A DNA stretch of 64,000 bases, from the NCBI RefSeq assembly GCF_005869225.1, contig NZ_SWFP01000005.1, positions 558,001 to 622,000 on the forward strand, written 5' to 3'. Each line of letters begins with the position of its first letter. The stretch's first letter is position 1. The position numbers and the translations under genes are program-made. This DNA is from Dyadobacter bucti (GTDB taxonomy: Bacteria > Bacteroidota > Bacteroidia > Cytophagales > Spirosomataceae). Below, one piece after another: positions 45,131-54,223 of this stretch. The notes beneath the pieces were generated by a model. The model saw only the letters and a list, made by a program, of their open reading frames with translations. It had not been told where the DNA came from and ran no database searches.

Positions 45131-45823
45131 ATGAAAAAGGTCTATTACATCGCTTATCTGTTGCCCTTTGCATTTTCAGCAACGGCACAAACGATATCCC
45201 CATCGGGTATTTACGGTGCATCAAACAGCGCCACAAACGGGGGAGTTACAGTCAATTGGGTATTGGGAACATTAACACCGGAAAGTATGTCAGTTTTACC
45301 AGTGGTTTTAGTCAGCTTTAAAGGTAAATTATCCAGTGCCGGCCATGCTGAGCTGGAATGGGAAACAGTGCAGGAAATAAATAATTCCGGTTTCGAGATC
45401 CAAAAATCCCTGGATGGAAAACACTTCGAGGCCATTGGCTGGGTTGACGGTACCTCAAGTACGAATCAGAGGAAGGTGTACAAGTATACAGATGAGGATT
45501 TTGCAACAATGAGCTATTATCGTCTCAAGCAGGTTGATACTGATGGTACGTATACAGTTAGCCGTATCATTACTGTTATCCCCAAAGAAGAGGACATTGA
45601 GTACGCCCTGGCTTACCCCAATCCGACCCGCGACGGTGTTGTGAAATTGCGCTTGCCCAAAAGAACGTCCGTAATCAGCTTGTGGGACGTTAATGGCCGG
45701 CTTATCAGGGAACAAAAAGGTCCAGGCATGGAGGAAGTGCTCAGGCTTGATAATGCGGGCGTATACCTGCTCCACGTTACCACCCCTACACAGCGCAAAA
45801 CTATCACACTAATGATGGAATAA
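45131..45823 (+). CDS. Secreted protein with type IX secretion (T9SS) C-terminal sorting domain
   Basis: A 230-residue exported protein: signal peptide 1-20 (LLPFAFSATAQ), a segment with VSFKGKLSSAGHAELEWETVQE that matches the beta-sandwich often found before sorting domains, and a C-terminal type A domain (YPNPTRDGVVKLRL, WDVNGRLIREQ, GVYLLHVTT). Such proteins pass the outer membrane by T9SS and are fixed to the surface or released. It lies just after the four fibre genes and may be a surface partner or anchor, but no direct link can be shown. Confidence 0.87.
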   Translation: MKKVYYIAYLLPFAFSATAQTISPSGIYGASNSATNGGVTVNWVLGTLTPESMSVLPVVLVSFKGKLSSAGHAELEWETVQEINNSGFEIQKSLDGKHFEAIGWVDGTSSTNQRKVYKYTDEDFATMSYYRLKQVDTDGTYTVSRIITVIPKEEDIEYALAYPNPTRDGVVKLRLPKRTSVISLWDVNGRLIREQKGPGMEEVLRLDNAGVYLLHVTTPTQRKTITLMME

Positions 45824-45851
45824 ACCCCGACAGGAAAGAGATATGGTGGCA

Positions 45852-46757
45852 TCAGATGATATTTGAAGTTACCATTAGCTCGTTTTCGGGATCTGTGAAG
45901 CCGGTTTTAATCCTCACATGGTCTTTAAAATTGAAAACCTGACCGTTGGCGCGAACCTGCTCAATTTTGTCAAAATCCAGTTCCTGCACCAGCCAACCGG
46001 CCTTTTGCGGTTCCATGGCCGAAATAATGCCTTCTTCGGGCAAGTCTTTGTCAGGCGTTGAATAAAAGGCGGCAAACCCATAATTAATATCCACAGCGGG
46101 TGACCATAAGGCTTTTCCGATGGTTTGGGATACTACGGTATAAGCCTGGTTTTCCAGGGCGCGAGCCCTGGCCCCAATGTGGACTCTCGCTGCGCCTCTG
46201 ATGGTCTCGGTACAGCTCGGTGCAAGTATCAGAGAAGCGCCGCTGGCGGCCAGCAATTGGGAGCCGAGTGAAAATTCCACGTCGTAGCAGATCTGGATTC
46301 CGAATTTTCCCCATGAGGCTTCAAAGACGTTCAGAATTTCAGGCGCACTTTGTATACCCCATTCTTCATTTTCGAAACGCGTCATGAACAATTTATCCTG
46401 GTAACCCGCCAGCCCGTTGGGCGAAAAGACATGTGCCCGGTTCAGGTTTTTCCCGTTATCGATCACCGGAATGCTCGGCGCGACAATGATCACACCATAC
46501 TTTTTCGCCAGGTCAGAGAAAACCGTACAGAAGTCGTTTCTAAGCGTGTCCAGCTCAATCACCTGCTGCCTGATGTCATTCCGGATGTCACTGCTGAAAA
46601 TACTGACAAGCTCCATCGCGCCATACTCTGGAAAAAGCAGCAACTGCGCTTTTTTCGCGGCTGCGCCGGCCACCCAGCTTTCGGTATGTTGCTGCCAGCC
46701 GGCAAAATTCTGATGTTCCGTAATAGGATATTGGGCGGAGGCTAATGTTACTTTCAT
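45852..46757 (-). CDS. Carbon-nitrogen hydrolase (nitrilase superfamily)
   Basis: A 301-residue cytosolic hydrolase. The Glu-Lys-Cys triad is visible as Glu44 (LFPEYGAMEL), Lys123 (QDKLFMTRFE) and Cys158 (IQICYDVEFS), with GARARALENQAY as the later conserved segment. It cleaves an amide or nitrile, substrate unknown. It follows the GNAT gene by 12 nt; the SnoaL-GNAT-nitrilase order on the minus strand forms an operon. This trio is, as far as I recall, found together in other bacteria, which suggests one small-molecule pathway. Confidence 0.9.
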   Translation of the reverse strand: MKVTLASAQYPITEHQNFAGWQQHTESWVAGAAAKKAQLLLFPEYGAMELVSIFSSDIRNDIRQQVIELDTLRNDFCTVFSDLAKKYGVIIVAPSIPVIDNGKNLNRAHVFSPNGLAGYQDKLFMTRFENEEWGIQSAPEILNVFEASWGKFGIQICYDVEFSLGSQLLAASGASLILAPSCTETIRGAARVHIGARARALENQAYTVVSQTIGKALWSPAVDINYGFAAFYSTPDKDLPEEGIISAMEPQKAGWLVQELDFDKIEQVRANGQVFNFKDHVRIKTGFTDPENELMVTSNII

Positions 46758-46769
46758 GCAGCTTGTGTA

Positions 46770-47369
46770 CTAATCAATCGTTTTGATCCAGAAAACCATA
46801 GGCTTCGATGAGGATTCGGTTTCGCCGATGTCCGGCCAGTCCATCGCAGCTCTGAGGTCGGGAGCTTCGGTATAGCCTCTTTTTTGCCAGAATATGTCAT
46901 TTGAACGGTAGCCAGCAGGCTTTTGAGGATGATTTTCTCCGCGGTCCACCGAGCAGAAACACATGAGCTTATAGTTACCAAAGCTCCGGGCATGTGCTTC
47001 GCGTTCATCAAAAAAGCGGTGGCCCAATCCCAGGCCACGGTAAGCAGGCAGTAAAATACTTTCCCCAAAATAAAAAATGAAATTCACGTCCAGACCAGCC
47101 TCTTCGAAAGGCCGGAGTACCTCGGGAGTTTCGTCCGTGAGGGGGATACAAGTGGTTGCCCCCACCATTTCGCTGCCATCATATACTGCAAATAGCATTG
47201 ATTTTTCCGACTCTGCATAAATTTTCAGATATTCCATTTCATACGTTGCCGATCCTTCATAGAGATAGGGGTATGATTTAAAGACTGCTATCCTCAATTT
47301 CGCAAGATCCTCAAAAACAGAAGCTGTTTCCGGGCCGGTCCGGGTAATAAATGTCAGCTTATCAGTCAT
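46770..47369 (-). CDS. GNAT-family N-acetyltransferase
   Basis: A 199-residue acetyltransferase with the acetyl-CoA-binding core ESILLPAYRGLGLGHRFFDEREAHA (about 101-125), in which the R/QxxGxG/A motif reads RGLGLG. Overlaps the SnoaL-like gene by 8 nt and precedes the nitrilase gene by 12 nt, so the three are co-translated. Target amine unknown. Confidence 0.88.
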   Translation of the reverse strand: MTDKLTFITRTGPETASVFEDLAKLRIAVFKSYPYLYEGSATYEMEYLKIYAESEKSMLFAVYDGSEMVGATTCIPLTDETPEVLRPFEEAGLDVNFIFYFGESILLPAYRGLGLGHRFFDEREAHARSFGNYKLMCFCSVDRGENHPQKPAGYRSNDIFWQKRGYTEAPDLRAAMDWPDIGETESSSKPMVFWIKTID

Positions 47370-47775
47370 GTTTTGGCTTGGAAACCAGATCGATCCAGAG
47401 AGGAAGATTGTAGTAGGTGGTGACCCGGCTGATTTTTCCGTCGGTCACTTCCAGAAAAGCAGCCGCAGGAAGCACATAAGGTTGTCCGTAGGCTTCGGGA
47501 AGTCCTTCTTCTCCTTTTTTGTATTTGCCATTGACAACGAATTCCACCGAAATACGGGTACCGGAAGTTTCCGTGAAGAAAACCATGTCTGTCAGGGTCT
47601 CTTCATACGACTCATCCATTATCTGAAGAAATGCTGTAAATTTTTCGATTCCAATCCGTGGATCGCCCTGGTTGGGCTCGTGCCTCACGTCGGCATGCAG
47701 CAAGGCGAGCATACCCTTCCAATCTTTGTTGTTGAAGCTTGAGTAATATTGTTGAACGGTTTCTAAGTTATTCAT
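47362..47775 (-). CDS. SnoaL/ketosteroid isomerase-like protein
   Basis: A 137-residue NTF2-fold protein: N-terminal helix QQYYSSFNNKDWKGMLALL, HADVRHEPNQGDPRIG loop and a C-terminal sheet (AAAFLEVTDGKISRVTTYYNLP). Members are isomerases, hydratases or pure binding proteins. It is the first gene of the SnoaL-GNAT-nitrilase operon. Its own active-site residues cannot be assigned with confidence. Confidence 0.85.
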   Translation of the reverse strand: MNNLETVQQYYSSFNNKDWKGMLALLHADVRHEPNQGDPRIGIEKFTAFLQIMDESYEETLTDMVFFTETSGTRISVEFVVNGKYKKGEEGLPEAYGQPYVLPAAAFLEVTDGKISRVTTYYNLPLWIDLVSKPKHD

Positions 47776-47818
47776 TTTCAGAAATTTACTATTTATTTAA
47801 TATAAAAAAACGAAAAAA

Positions 47819-48226
47819 CTACCGGCGGAAAGGTTTCCTGATCAAGGAAACCTGGCCGTTCGCATCTTTTTCATACACAGCCAGGCAGCTGGCCTGGAAA
47901 GACGCATCGAAGTTTTCGTCACCCGGCTCCAGTTGCGAAGGAACCGGCTTTCCTTCCCGGAAGAAATAGGCTTTTGTGCTCCCGTACTTCGTATAAGGCA
48001 TCAGATTTCCAAACTTTTCCATTTCATTCCACAAGGTATCCTGCACCGTTACCGCATAGATCCGCACCACAGGGCCGGTGTTATTTGCGTTACGGTACAT
48101 GGCAACTTCCTTGAAATTCCCCCTCAGATCACCAACATTGGGCTGCGAAACAGAATCAAAAATGATATAACCGATCAGGGCGGCAAGGGCAAAAATTATA
48201 AAGAGCTTGATTGGTTTGGTGAGCAT
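47819..48226 (-). CDS. Hypothetical membrane-anchored protein
   Basis: A 135-residue protein with one N-terminal membrane segment (about 5-23, LFIIFALAALIGYIIF) and an exported soluble domain. The frame is open 42 codons further upstream into the next gene, but the ATG at 48226 begins directly before the membrane helix, so I chose it. The soluble part has VVRIYAVTVQDTLWNEMEKFGNLMPY and no motif I know. It is downstream of the GT-C-like gene on the same strand. Confidence 0.65.
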   Translation of the reverse strand: MLTKPIKLFIIFALAALIGYIIFDSVSQPNVGDLRGNFKEVAMYRNANNTGPVVRIYAVTVQDTLWNEMEKFGNLMPYTKYGSTKAYFFREGKPVPSQLEPGDENFDASFQASCLAVYEKDANGQVSLIRKPFRR

Positions 48227-48312
48227 GACAAGTGATTGACGATAGTAAGGAAACTTTAACAGAAGGGTTTGAGTTCTTTGAACTGAAAAATTACTGAAAC
48301 CAGCTGCTGATC

Positions 48313-50289
48313 TTAACGCGGCACATATAGCCAGCGCGAAGTCCCGCTCCATTTTTTTACATAAGTGATGCCATGGTACGAAAACTGTTCGCCCTCATCA
48401 ACTTCGGCAATGATACAGTCGGGATCGAAAGCTGTTTTTTCCAGCACCTGGGATGGGTTTCGGACTGCAATATGCTTGAAATGGCGGTTGGGTTTTCTTA
48501 AAACATACTGATATCCATAGTCATAGCTGGCTTCATTAAAATCGAAGCCGATACTTTTTGCTTCGAGCGATTCGACATAATTTTTAAGCTGGCTCACTTC
48601 CGGCCATGCATCGCCCCAGATTATTTTTTCGGGGCTGTTGTACAAAATGCTTTCCTGTTTGAGGTTCAGCAGATTTTCAGTATTGATGTTTAAATGCAGC
48701 GTAGTGTTGACTGCAGGAAAGATTTTTTCAAAAAACCATTTGGTCGAAAGCAGGGGATGTGTGACGCTCAGCAGCGCGAATGGCAACGCGCTCAGCCAAA
48801 GCAGTACCACGAAAATTTTTGAAAAGAACTCAGAAAATAAAGAACCGTAAACCAGTCCGATCACCGGGGATATGAGCAGAAAAAAAGGGATATGGATCCT
48901 TGAGCCGTAGGTTTGATAACTTATAAAAAAGCAGAAGAGAAGAAAACTTGCGAAACATAATCCCGCATATCGGCGCGCGATAGGGGTGAGTTTGCTAAAA
49001 AACAGCAAAGGCAACGACAAAAGGATCAGCAGCATTCCTAAAAAATTATGCGCAAAGTCTTCATTGAAGTTTAGCTTATTCATTTTGAACGGCATACCTG
49101 TCCTGGGGTCATCCAGTGGGACGCCGATGGCCTGATGGAAAGATTCGAGACTTTTTTCCATGAAATCGTTGTACCGGTTTTGAGGCGAAATAAAGCCCAG
49201 ATGCAAAAATGTATGCTTTGAAACCGATGATAAAAGGTTGGCGGGAACAGTAATGTCGTTCTGATTACCGCTGCTGATCGTTCCGATCGGTGTCTGAAAA
49301 ACTTCATAAGTGCGGTGCCAGAAAGGTGCGTTGACCAGCAGCACGGCTACAACAACCCCACCGGAAAGCTTTCCCAGCTTTTTCCAGTGATCCGGCCGGG
49401 AAATCATGAAAATAAATAACAGGATACCGAAAGGCATGGTATAAAAAACAAAAGTGCCTTTGGTCATGATCCCGAGTGCGCAGGAGAGTGCAATCAAAAA
49501 AAGAATGAAGGAATTGCGCGTTTTGATATAATCGAAAACATGAAAAGCAGTAGCCAGGATAAAAAACGAAACTACCAGGTCGTTTTGGGTTGTCATGGAT
49601 TCGAGCACTACGATGGGCAGCGTCAAAGCGAAGCAGAGCGCAATACGCAGCGCGCGGGTGGAGTTCGAAAAATAGCTTGTCAGCATTGAAACCAGGGAGA
49701 GTATCCCGGCAAGGCAAAACCATTGCAGCAACTGAAAGTAACGTTCGCTTCCTGCCAGAAGAAAGGTATTAAGATGTACATATTCAGAAAAGGGGCTGAA
49801 CGAAATCGCTCTTTCGATATGTGAAGGGTAGTGTTCCACATTGCTGTTCGCGACCCAGTAGCCGAGCCTGCTCAGATGGTAACTAAGCGAATCGATATTG
49901 TTGGGTGTGGCTACAATGGCCACGGTGAAAGTGATGAGAAGCAGTGTGAAAAGTACGATCTGCGTTACTAACCCTAATTTTTGGAAAAATTCCTGGCCGG
50001 ATACATACCAGTTTTTAGTAGCACGCCAGATGGTGATGTGTCCTTGTTGAAATATTCGGCGGCAAACAAAGAAAAGGGCGAGGTTAAGGGTGGCCCAGGT
50101 GATTGTTACTGCAAAGCGGGTAATGAGATTAAATGCGCTGAGAAATTCAGTGGAAATTGCGATAAAGAAGAACAGCCCCGTTGCAGATGTTAAAATTGAA
50201 CGCCTGAATGACTGAGGCATATCTTTATAAAAAACCATGTAACAAATAGCGGTACCCAGCCATATTGCCAGTGGGATCAAAAAAATCAT
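48313..50289 (-). CDS. Polytopic membrane protein, GT-C glycosyltransferase-like
   Basis: A 658-residue protein with about 12-13 hydrophobic segments and a C-terminal exported domain of about 150 residues. NNIDSLSYHLSRLGYWVANSN in the first large loop, with Asp and paired polar residues before the HYPSH segment, resembles the acidic loop of GT-C enzymes such as ArnT/PMT, which transfer sugars from polyprenyl phosphate. The match is one of architecture; no exact family motif was confirmed. Donor and acceptor unknown. Confidence 0.65.
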   Translation of the reverse strand: MIFLIPLAIWLGTAICYMVFYKDMPQSFRRSILTSATGLFFFIAISTEFLSAFNLITRFAVTITWATLNLALFFVCRRIFQQGHITIWRATKNWYVSGQEFFQKLGLVTQIVLFTLLLITFTVAIVATPNNIDSLSYHLSRLGYWVANSNVEHYPSHIERAISFSPFSEYVHLNTFLLAGSERYFQLLQWFCLAGILSLVSMLTSYFSNSTRALRIALCFALTLPIVVLESMTTQNDLVVSFFILATAFHVFDYIKTRNSFILFLIALSCALGIMTKGTFVFYTMPFGILLFIFMISRPDHWKKLGKLSGGVVVAVLLVNAPFWHRTYEVFQTPIGTISSGNQNDITVPANLLSSVSKHTFLHLGFISPQNRYNDFMEKSLESFHQAIGVPLDDPRTGMPFKMNKLNFNEDFAHNFLGMLLILLSLPLLFFSKLTPIARRYAGLCFASFLLFCFFISYQTYGSRIHIPFFLLISPVIGLVYGSLFSEFFSKIFVVLLWLSALPFALLSVTHPLLSTKWFFEKIFPAVNTTLHLNINTENLLNLKQESILYNSPEKIIWGDAWPEVSQLKNYVESLEAKSIGFDFNEASYDYGYQYVLRKPNRHFKHIAVRNPSQVLEKTAFDPDCIIAEVDEGEQFSYHGITYVKKWSGTSRWLYVPR

Positions 50290-50387
50290 GATGCGAAATG
50301 ATGTTCCGGTTTGCGGCTAATACTGAGCCCAAATCTAAACATTTCACCCAAAACAACGATAGTTTTTTGGACTTGTGCAGACGCCTT

Positions 50388-51413
50388 TCAGAGCTGGAGG
50401 TTTGCCCTAACGGTCGCAACCAACGTTTCAATGCAGGCATGGTTTGAAATCTCCCGGTCAAAGTCCAATTCCCACGCGGCTTTTCCATCCATAGTTTCTG
50501 ATGCGATTCTGCAGGGTGCGTAGGGATTGTCGGTAATTCCGATCCCATCTCTTTGCAAGGCCCGTTTGGTCCAGAACACAAGTACCGGATCTCCGCTGAT
50601 GTATACTGCTGACGTTACAATTTCCTGATGGATCGTGAAAGTGCCGGTCGTTTTATCAAAGAAAAAGCCTGATTTCGCAAAAGCAGACTCAAAAGAACCA
50701 TTGAGAACAAGATCTTCCGGAATGCCGCTCACGAGTTCGCCGCTCTGTTTCATCAGCCATAAAATATCAGCTGCCTGCAAAGCGAGGTCGAGTTCATGTG
50801 TACTCAGTAAAATGGCTTTGTTGGTATGTCGGGCAAGCTGGTGGAGCAGCCGCATCATTTCCACGCGGTTGGGCAGGTCGAGGTGCGCGGTAGGTTCATC
50901 GAGTAAAATCAGGCTGGTATCCTGGGCCAGGGCCCTGGCCAGCATTACTTTTTGCTTTTCACCGTCGCTGAGCTGGTGTATGCGCCGGTCGAGGAGGCTT
51001 TCGATATCAACTGCCGCTGATGCCTGATTGATTTTTTCCTGATCCGAATCCGTCAATGTGCCCAGCCAGCCGGTATACGGTGTTCTTCCCAATGTTACCA
51101 CTTCCCGGGCGGTGAGGTTACCGGCTTCTATTCTTTCCGTTAGTACGAGGCTTAGTTTTTGGGCCAGGTCGGATGGTTTCAACCGGGAAATCGGCTGCTG
51201 TTCCAAAAGGATTTCTCCATCCAGAACCGGCTGTAAACCACCTAAAGTCCGCATTAAGGTTGATTTTCCTGCCCCGTTTGCCCCGAGCAGGCATACCAGC
51301 TGACCGGAAAATAATTGCAGGTCCAGCTTTTCCGAAATGATTTTAACCGATTTTCCGGAGCGGTAACCAATCGACAGGTCGTGGGTTTCGAGAATTGGAG
51401 GATTGCCGCTCAT
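50388..51413 (-). CDS. ABC transporter ATPase, FecE/BtuD family, with C-terminal extension
   Basis: A 341-residue ATPase for import of an iron-chelate, haem or cobalamin. Walker A LLGANGAGKST, signature LSDGEKQKV and Walker B LILLDEPTAHLDL are intact. The family usually ends near residue 260; here about 80 further residues follow (from IHQEIVTSAVYISGDP), ending in a predicted alpha/beta segment with unknown role. Overlaps the permease gene by 4 nt. Together with the permease and binding protein it forms one importer. Confidence 0.92.
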   Translation of the reverse strand: MSGNPPILETHDLSIGYRSGKSVKIISEKLDLQLFSGQLVCLLGANGAGKSTLMRTLGGLQPVLDGEILLEQQPISRLKPSDLAQKLSLVLTERIEAGNLTAREVVTLGRTPYTGWLGTLTDSDQEKINQASAAVDIESLLDRRIHQLSDGEKQKVMLARALAQDTSLILLDEPTAHLDLPNRVEMMRLLHQLARHTNKAILLSTHELDLALQAADILWLMKQSGELVSGIPEDLVLNGSFESAFAKSGFFFDKTTGTFTIHQEIVTSAVYISGDPVLVFWTKRALQRDGIGITDNPYAPCRIASETMDGKAAWELDFDREISNHACIETLVATVRANLQL

Positions 51414-52495
51414 GAGAAAGAAGAACGGAGGTTATTGCGGCTGATAATAATCCAGATCACTACCGGAGCGCCCAGTAACGAGGTAACCACATTGATCGGT
51501 ATGGTGGTTTGGGTGCCGGGCATCTGCGCGATGATATCGCAGACCAGCATCAGCACCGTGCCCGTCAGGCAGGTAGCCGGGATCAGGATACGATGGTTGG
51601 ATGTGCCCAGCAGTGAGCGGGTGATATGGGGTATTGCGATGCCTACAAAGCCAATCGGTCCGCAAAAAGCCGTAATACTGCCCGTGAGCAGGCTGGTACT
51701 CGCCATGATGATCAGCCGCGTTTTCCCGACTGTCAGCCCCATGCTTCTCGCATAATTTTCGCCCAGCAAAAGCGCGTTTAATGCTTTTGAAGATACAAAT
51801 GCAAGCAGCAGGCCGAAAATAACAACGGCTGAAAGTGTGTACAGATGGTATTGTGTCACCCCGCCCAGCGAGCCGAAAGTCCACATGATGTATTCCTGCA
51901 GCTGCTCGGGCTGGCTGAAATATTGCCAGATACTGATTACAGAAAGTGTTATCGTCCCGATCATCACGCCCACGATCAGCAGAATTACGTTGTCCCTGAT
52001 ACGTCCCGCTATCGCCAAAATGAGCGATAACACAAGCGCGGAACCTAAAGAAGCCATCACTATGATGAGCCAGCTTCCCGAAATGCCCAATTGTCTGATC
52101 GCGTAAATGCTGGCGCTGCTTCCGCCCGTGAGCATCACCGCCGCGACACCCAGACCGGCCCCGGCCGTAATTCCGAGCTCCGAGGGCCCGGCCAGGGGAT
52201 TACGGAACAATGTTTGCATCTGCAGCCCGCTGACGGAAAGTCCGCAACCTACCAGGATAGCGGTGAGGGCTTTAGGCAAACGTATTTTTTCAATGATAAA
52301 CAGCCAGGCTGTGTTCTCCGAATCGCGGCGGAAAATGATACTGACTACTTCCGAAAAAGGGATTTTTACCGACCCCAGCATAATATCCAGGATAAAAAGC
52401 AAAACCACGAGAACGGAAAGAGTCGTTAGTATCAACTTGTGGTTGGTTTTGGACGGTTCCGGTTTCGGGGTTGTATATGGGTTTTTATCCTGCAT
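51410..52495 (-). CDS. FecCD-family ABC permease
   Basis: A 361-residue permease with about 9-10 hydrophobic segments and the FecCD signature: RLPKALTAILVGCGLSVSGLQMQ, NPLAGPSELGITAGAGLG and GPIGFVGIAIPHITR. It forms the membrane channel of the siderophore/haem/cobalamin importer. It sits between the ATPase gene (4-nt overlap) and the binding-protein gene (5-nt gap). Confidence 0.94.
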   Translation of the reverse strand: MQDKNPYTTPKPEPSKTNHKLILTTLSVLVVLLFILDIMLGSVKIPFSEVVSIIFRRDSENTAWLFIIEKIRLPKALTAILVGCGLSVSGLQMQTLFRNPLAGPSELGITAGAGLGVAAVMLTGGSSASIYAIRQLGISGSWLIIVMASLGSALVLSLILAIAGRIRDNVILLIVGVMIGTITLSVISIWQYFSQPEQLQEYIMWTFGSLGGVTQYHLYTLSAVVIFGLLLAFVSSKALNALLLGENYARSMGLTVGKTRLIIMASTSLLTGSITAFCGPIGFVGIAIPHITRSLLGTSNHRILIPATCLTGTVLMLVCDIIAQMPGTQTTIPINVVTSLLGAPVVIWIIISRNNLRSSFS

Positions 52496-52500
52496 GAAGT

Positions 52501-53703
52501 TTATTTCAATTGTTTATAGTATACCAGCTGATGCGCGGGCAGCAACTCCGGATGCAGAATTTTGATCAGGTCTGACAATGCAATATGTGGATTTACAGTA
52601 CCCGATTCAAAAAAATCATTTGAGCCCTGTTCGTTTACACGGTTATTGTAGCTGTACATTTTCCCCGATTTGTACGATTGGAAATCGCCGTACCGGACGT
52701 CCTGGGCAAGAATATCGGCCCGTGTATCTTTACTGTTGAAGCCTACATTCAGCCAGACATCGGCGGTCAGCGCCACGGGATAAACGGTCTCGAAATTGAG
52801 CGGCAGGCTTCCGGTCGTTTTGGTGCTGTTCCAATGGTAATTTCCGCCTGCATCCCTGAAAAACTGCGCCATATAGCTGTCGCCATTGGGCAAAAACCAT
52901 GCATCTTTTGTGTTGAGGCCGGAAATGATCGATGGTTTATTTTTTGATTTTTCTGTTAAAAGCGCGAGTCTCTGATATTCGTTTTCAAGCGCTGAGAATT
53001 TTGCGTTGACGAGTTTTTCCTTGTTCAGCAAAGCCGCCATCAGCTTCACCCACTCGGCCCGTCCCAGCGGCGTGGTTTCCACCCATTCCGAATTGATCAC
53101 AACCGGGATTCCGGCCTGTTTCAGCGTGGCATAATGATCCATTTTCGCACCTGGGCTCCCTGTTGCCATAATCAGGCCGGGGTGCATGGTTACCAACTTT
53201 TCCTCGTTTAAACCCTGTTCCCGCCCTATTTCGGTGACTTTCCCAGCGGCTATCATTTTCCTTACTTCCGGGGAAAACACATATTGCATACCCGATAATC
53301 CTGTAAGAATATCTGTTGAACCCAGGAACTCCAGCAGGCCGACGTGCATCGAAGAAGTGACGGCTAGATTGCGGAGCGGGATTTCAATGGTCTGAGCATC
53401 AGCAAAACCTTGCGGGCGGGGAGTCCCCCTTTCCAGCAGCAGGTATTTCAAAGTATCAGCCGATTTTTCAAAAGGGCTGATAATATTGACGATTTTATAG
53501 TGATCAAAATAGGTAATGGTAAATCCTTTGGCGTGTTTTATCTCAACTTTTTCGGCGTAATAATTCTTACCGCGGGATTCTGATGCTTCCTTTTTTTGCT
53601 CTGACCGATCGGACTGACAGCTTTCAAAAGTAGCTGTTGTTAAAAACAGAAGTACTGCATAAGGCAGCCAAAAAACGCGCAATCTCAAAAGCTCTTTGAT
53701 CAT
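52501..53703 (-). CDS. ABC transporter substrate-binding lipoprotein (siderophore/cobalamin type)
   Basis: A 400-residue periplasmic binding lipoprotein. The signal ends at a lipobox-like TATFESC, with Cys at about 29. The mature protein shows the type III binding-protein pattern: VTSSMHVGLLEFLGSTDILTGLS, LNEEKLVTMHPGLIMATG, IPVVINSEWVETTPLGRAEW. It delivers the ligand to the FecCD permease encoded next. Ligand unknown; no TonB receptor for a siderophore is adjacent. Confidence 0.9.
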   Translation of the reverse strand: MIKELLRLRVFWLPYAVLLFLTTATFESCQSDRSEQKKEASESRGKNYYAEKVEIKHAKGFTITYFDHYKIVNIISPFEKSADTLKYLLLERGTPRPQGFADAQTIEIPLRNLAVTSSMHVGLLEFLGSTDILTGLSGMQYVFSPEVRKMIAAGKVTEIGREQGLNEEKLVTMHPGLIMATGSPGAKMDHYATLKQAGIPVVINSEWVETTPLGRAEWVKLMAALLNKEKLVNAKFSALENEYQRLALLTEKSKNKPSIISGLNTKDAWFLPNGDSYMAQFFRDAGGNYHWNSTKTTGSLPLNFETVYPVALTADVWLNVGFNSKDTRADILAQDVRYGDFQSYKSGKMYSYNNRVNEQGSNDFFESGTVNPHIALSDLIKILHPELLPAHQLVYYKQLK

Positions 53704-53708
53704 AAAAA

Positions 53709-54110
53709 CTAAATATAAGCCAGCATCTGGCTCACGTTGTTCAAGCCGGTTTGAATTGTATTGACTGACTTGGTACCATGATAATAGCCGATGATATGCA
53801 GCTCATCATAGACATCAACCATGAGTCGCAGCAGTTTTTTATCATACTTGCGAATGCGATTGGTGTAGTCATCGATACTTTTCGGCTTAATAAATTTCTC
53901 TCCCTCCTTTTGTTTCAAAAATTCATCCAGAATCAGTAAAGCAGCGGAGTAGGCAGTGCCGGACGCCATTTTTACATATTTGACATCGGCGTATAATCCG
54001 TCTTTTTTACCGGCTTTTTCACTCAGGATTTTTCTTGCGTTATCCAGATAACGGGCGGCTTCTTCTGCCGGAGGGAGGGTACTGCTCAATTTTGTTTTAG
54101 TCATCACCAA
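53709..54110 (-). CDS. DUF5618-family protein
   Basis: A 133-residue helical protein. EAARYLDNARKILSEKAGKKDGLYADVKYVKMASGTAYSA-type helices followed by RIRKYDKKLLRLMVDVYDELHIIGYY fit DUF5618, a small Bacteroidota family. It may be related to HEPN-like helical bundles, but the catalytic RxxxxH is not seen. It lies 5 nt upstream of the binding-protein gene, so it is probably co-transcribed with the ABC importer, though a functional link is unclear. Confidence 0.72.
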   Translation of the reverse strand: MVMTKTKLSSTLPPAEEAARYLDNARKILSEKAGKKDGLYADVKYVKMASGTAYSAALLILDEFLKQKEGEKFIKPKSIDDYTNRIRKYDKKLLRLMVDVYDELHIIGYYHGTKSVNTIQTGLNNVSQMLAYI

Positions 54111-54223
54111 TAGGAATTGTTTTTAGATATTGATTTAGACGCCAGTTTTTCAAAAAAGTAATCCCAAAAATAGCATTAAATTATCGGAATACATTTTGGC
54201 ACACTTTTGTTGATTCTGGCCTC

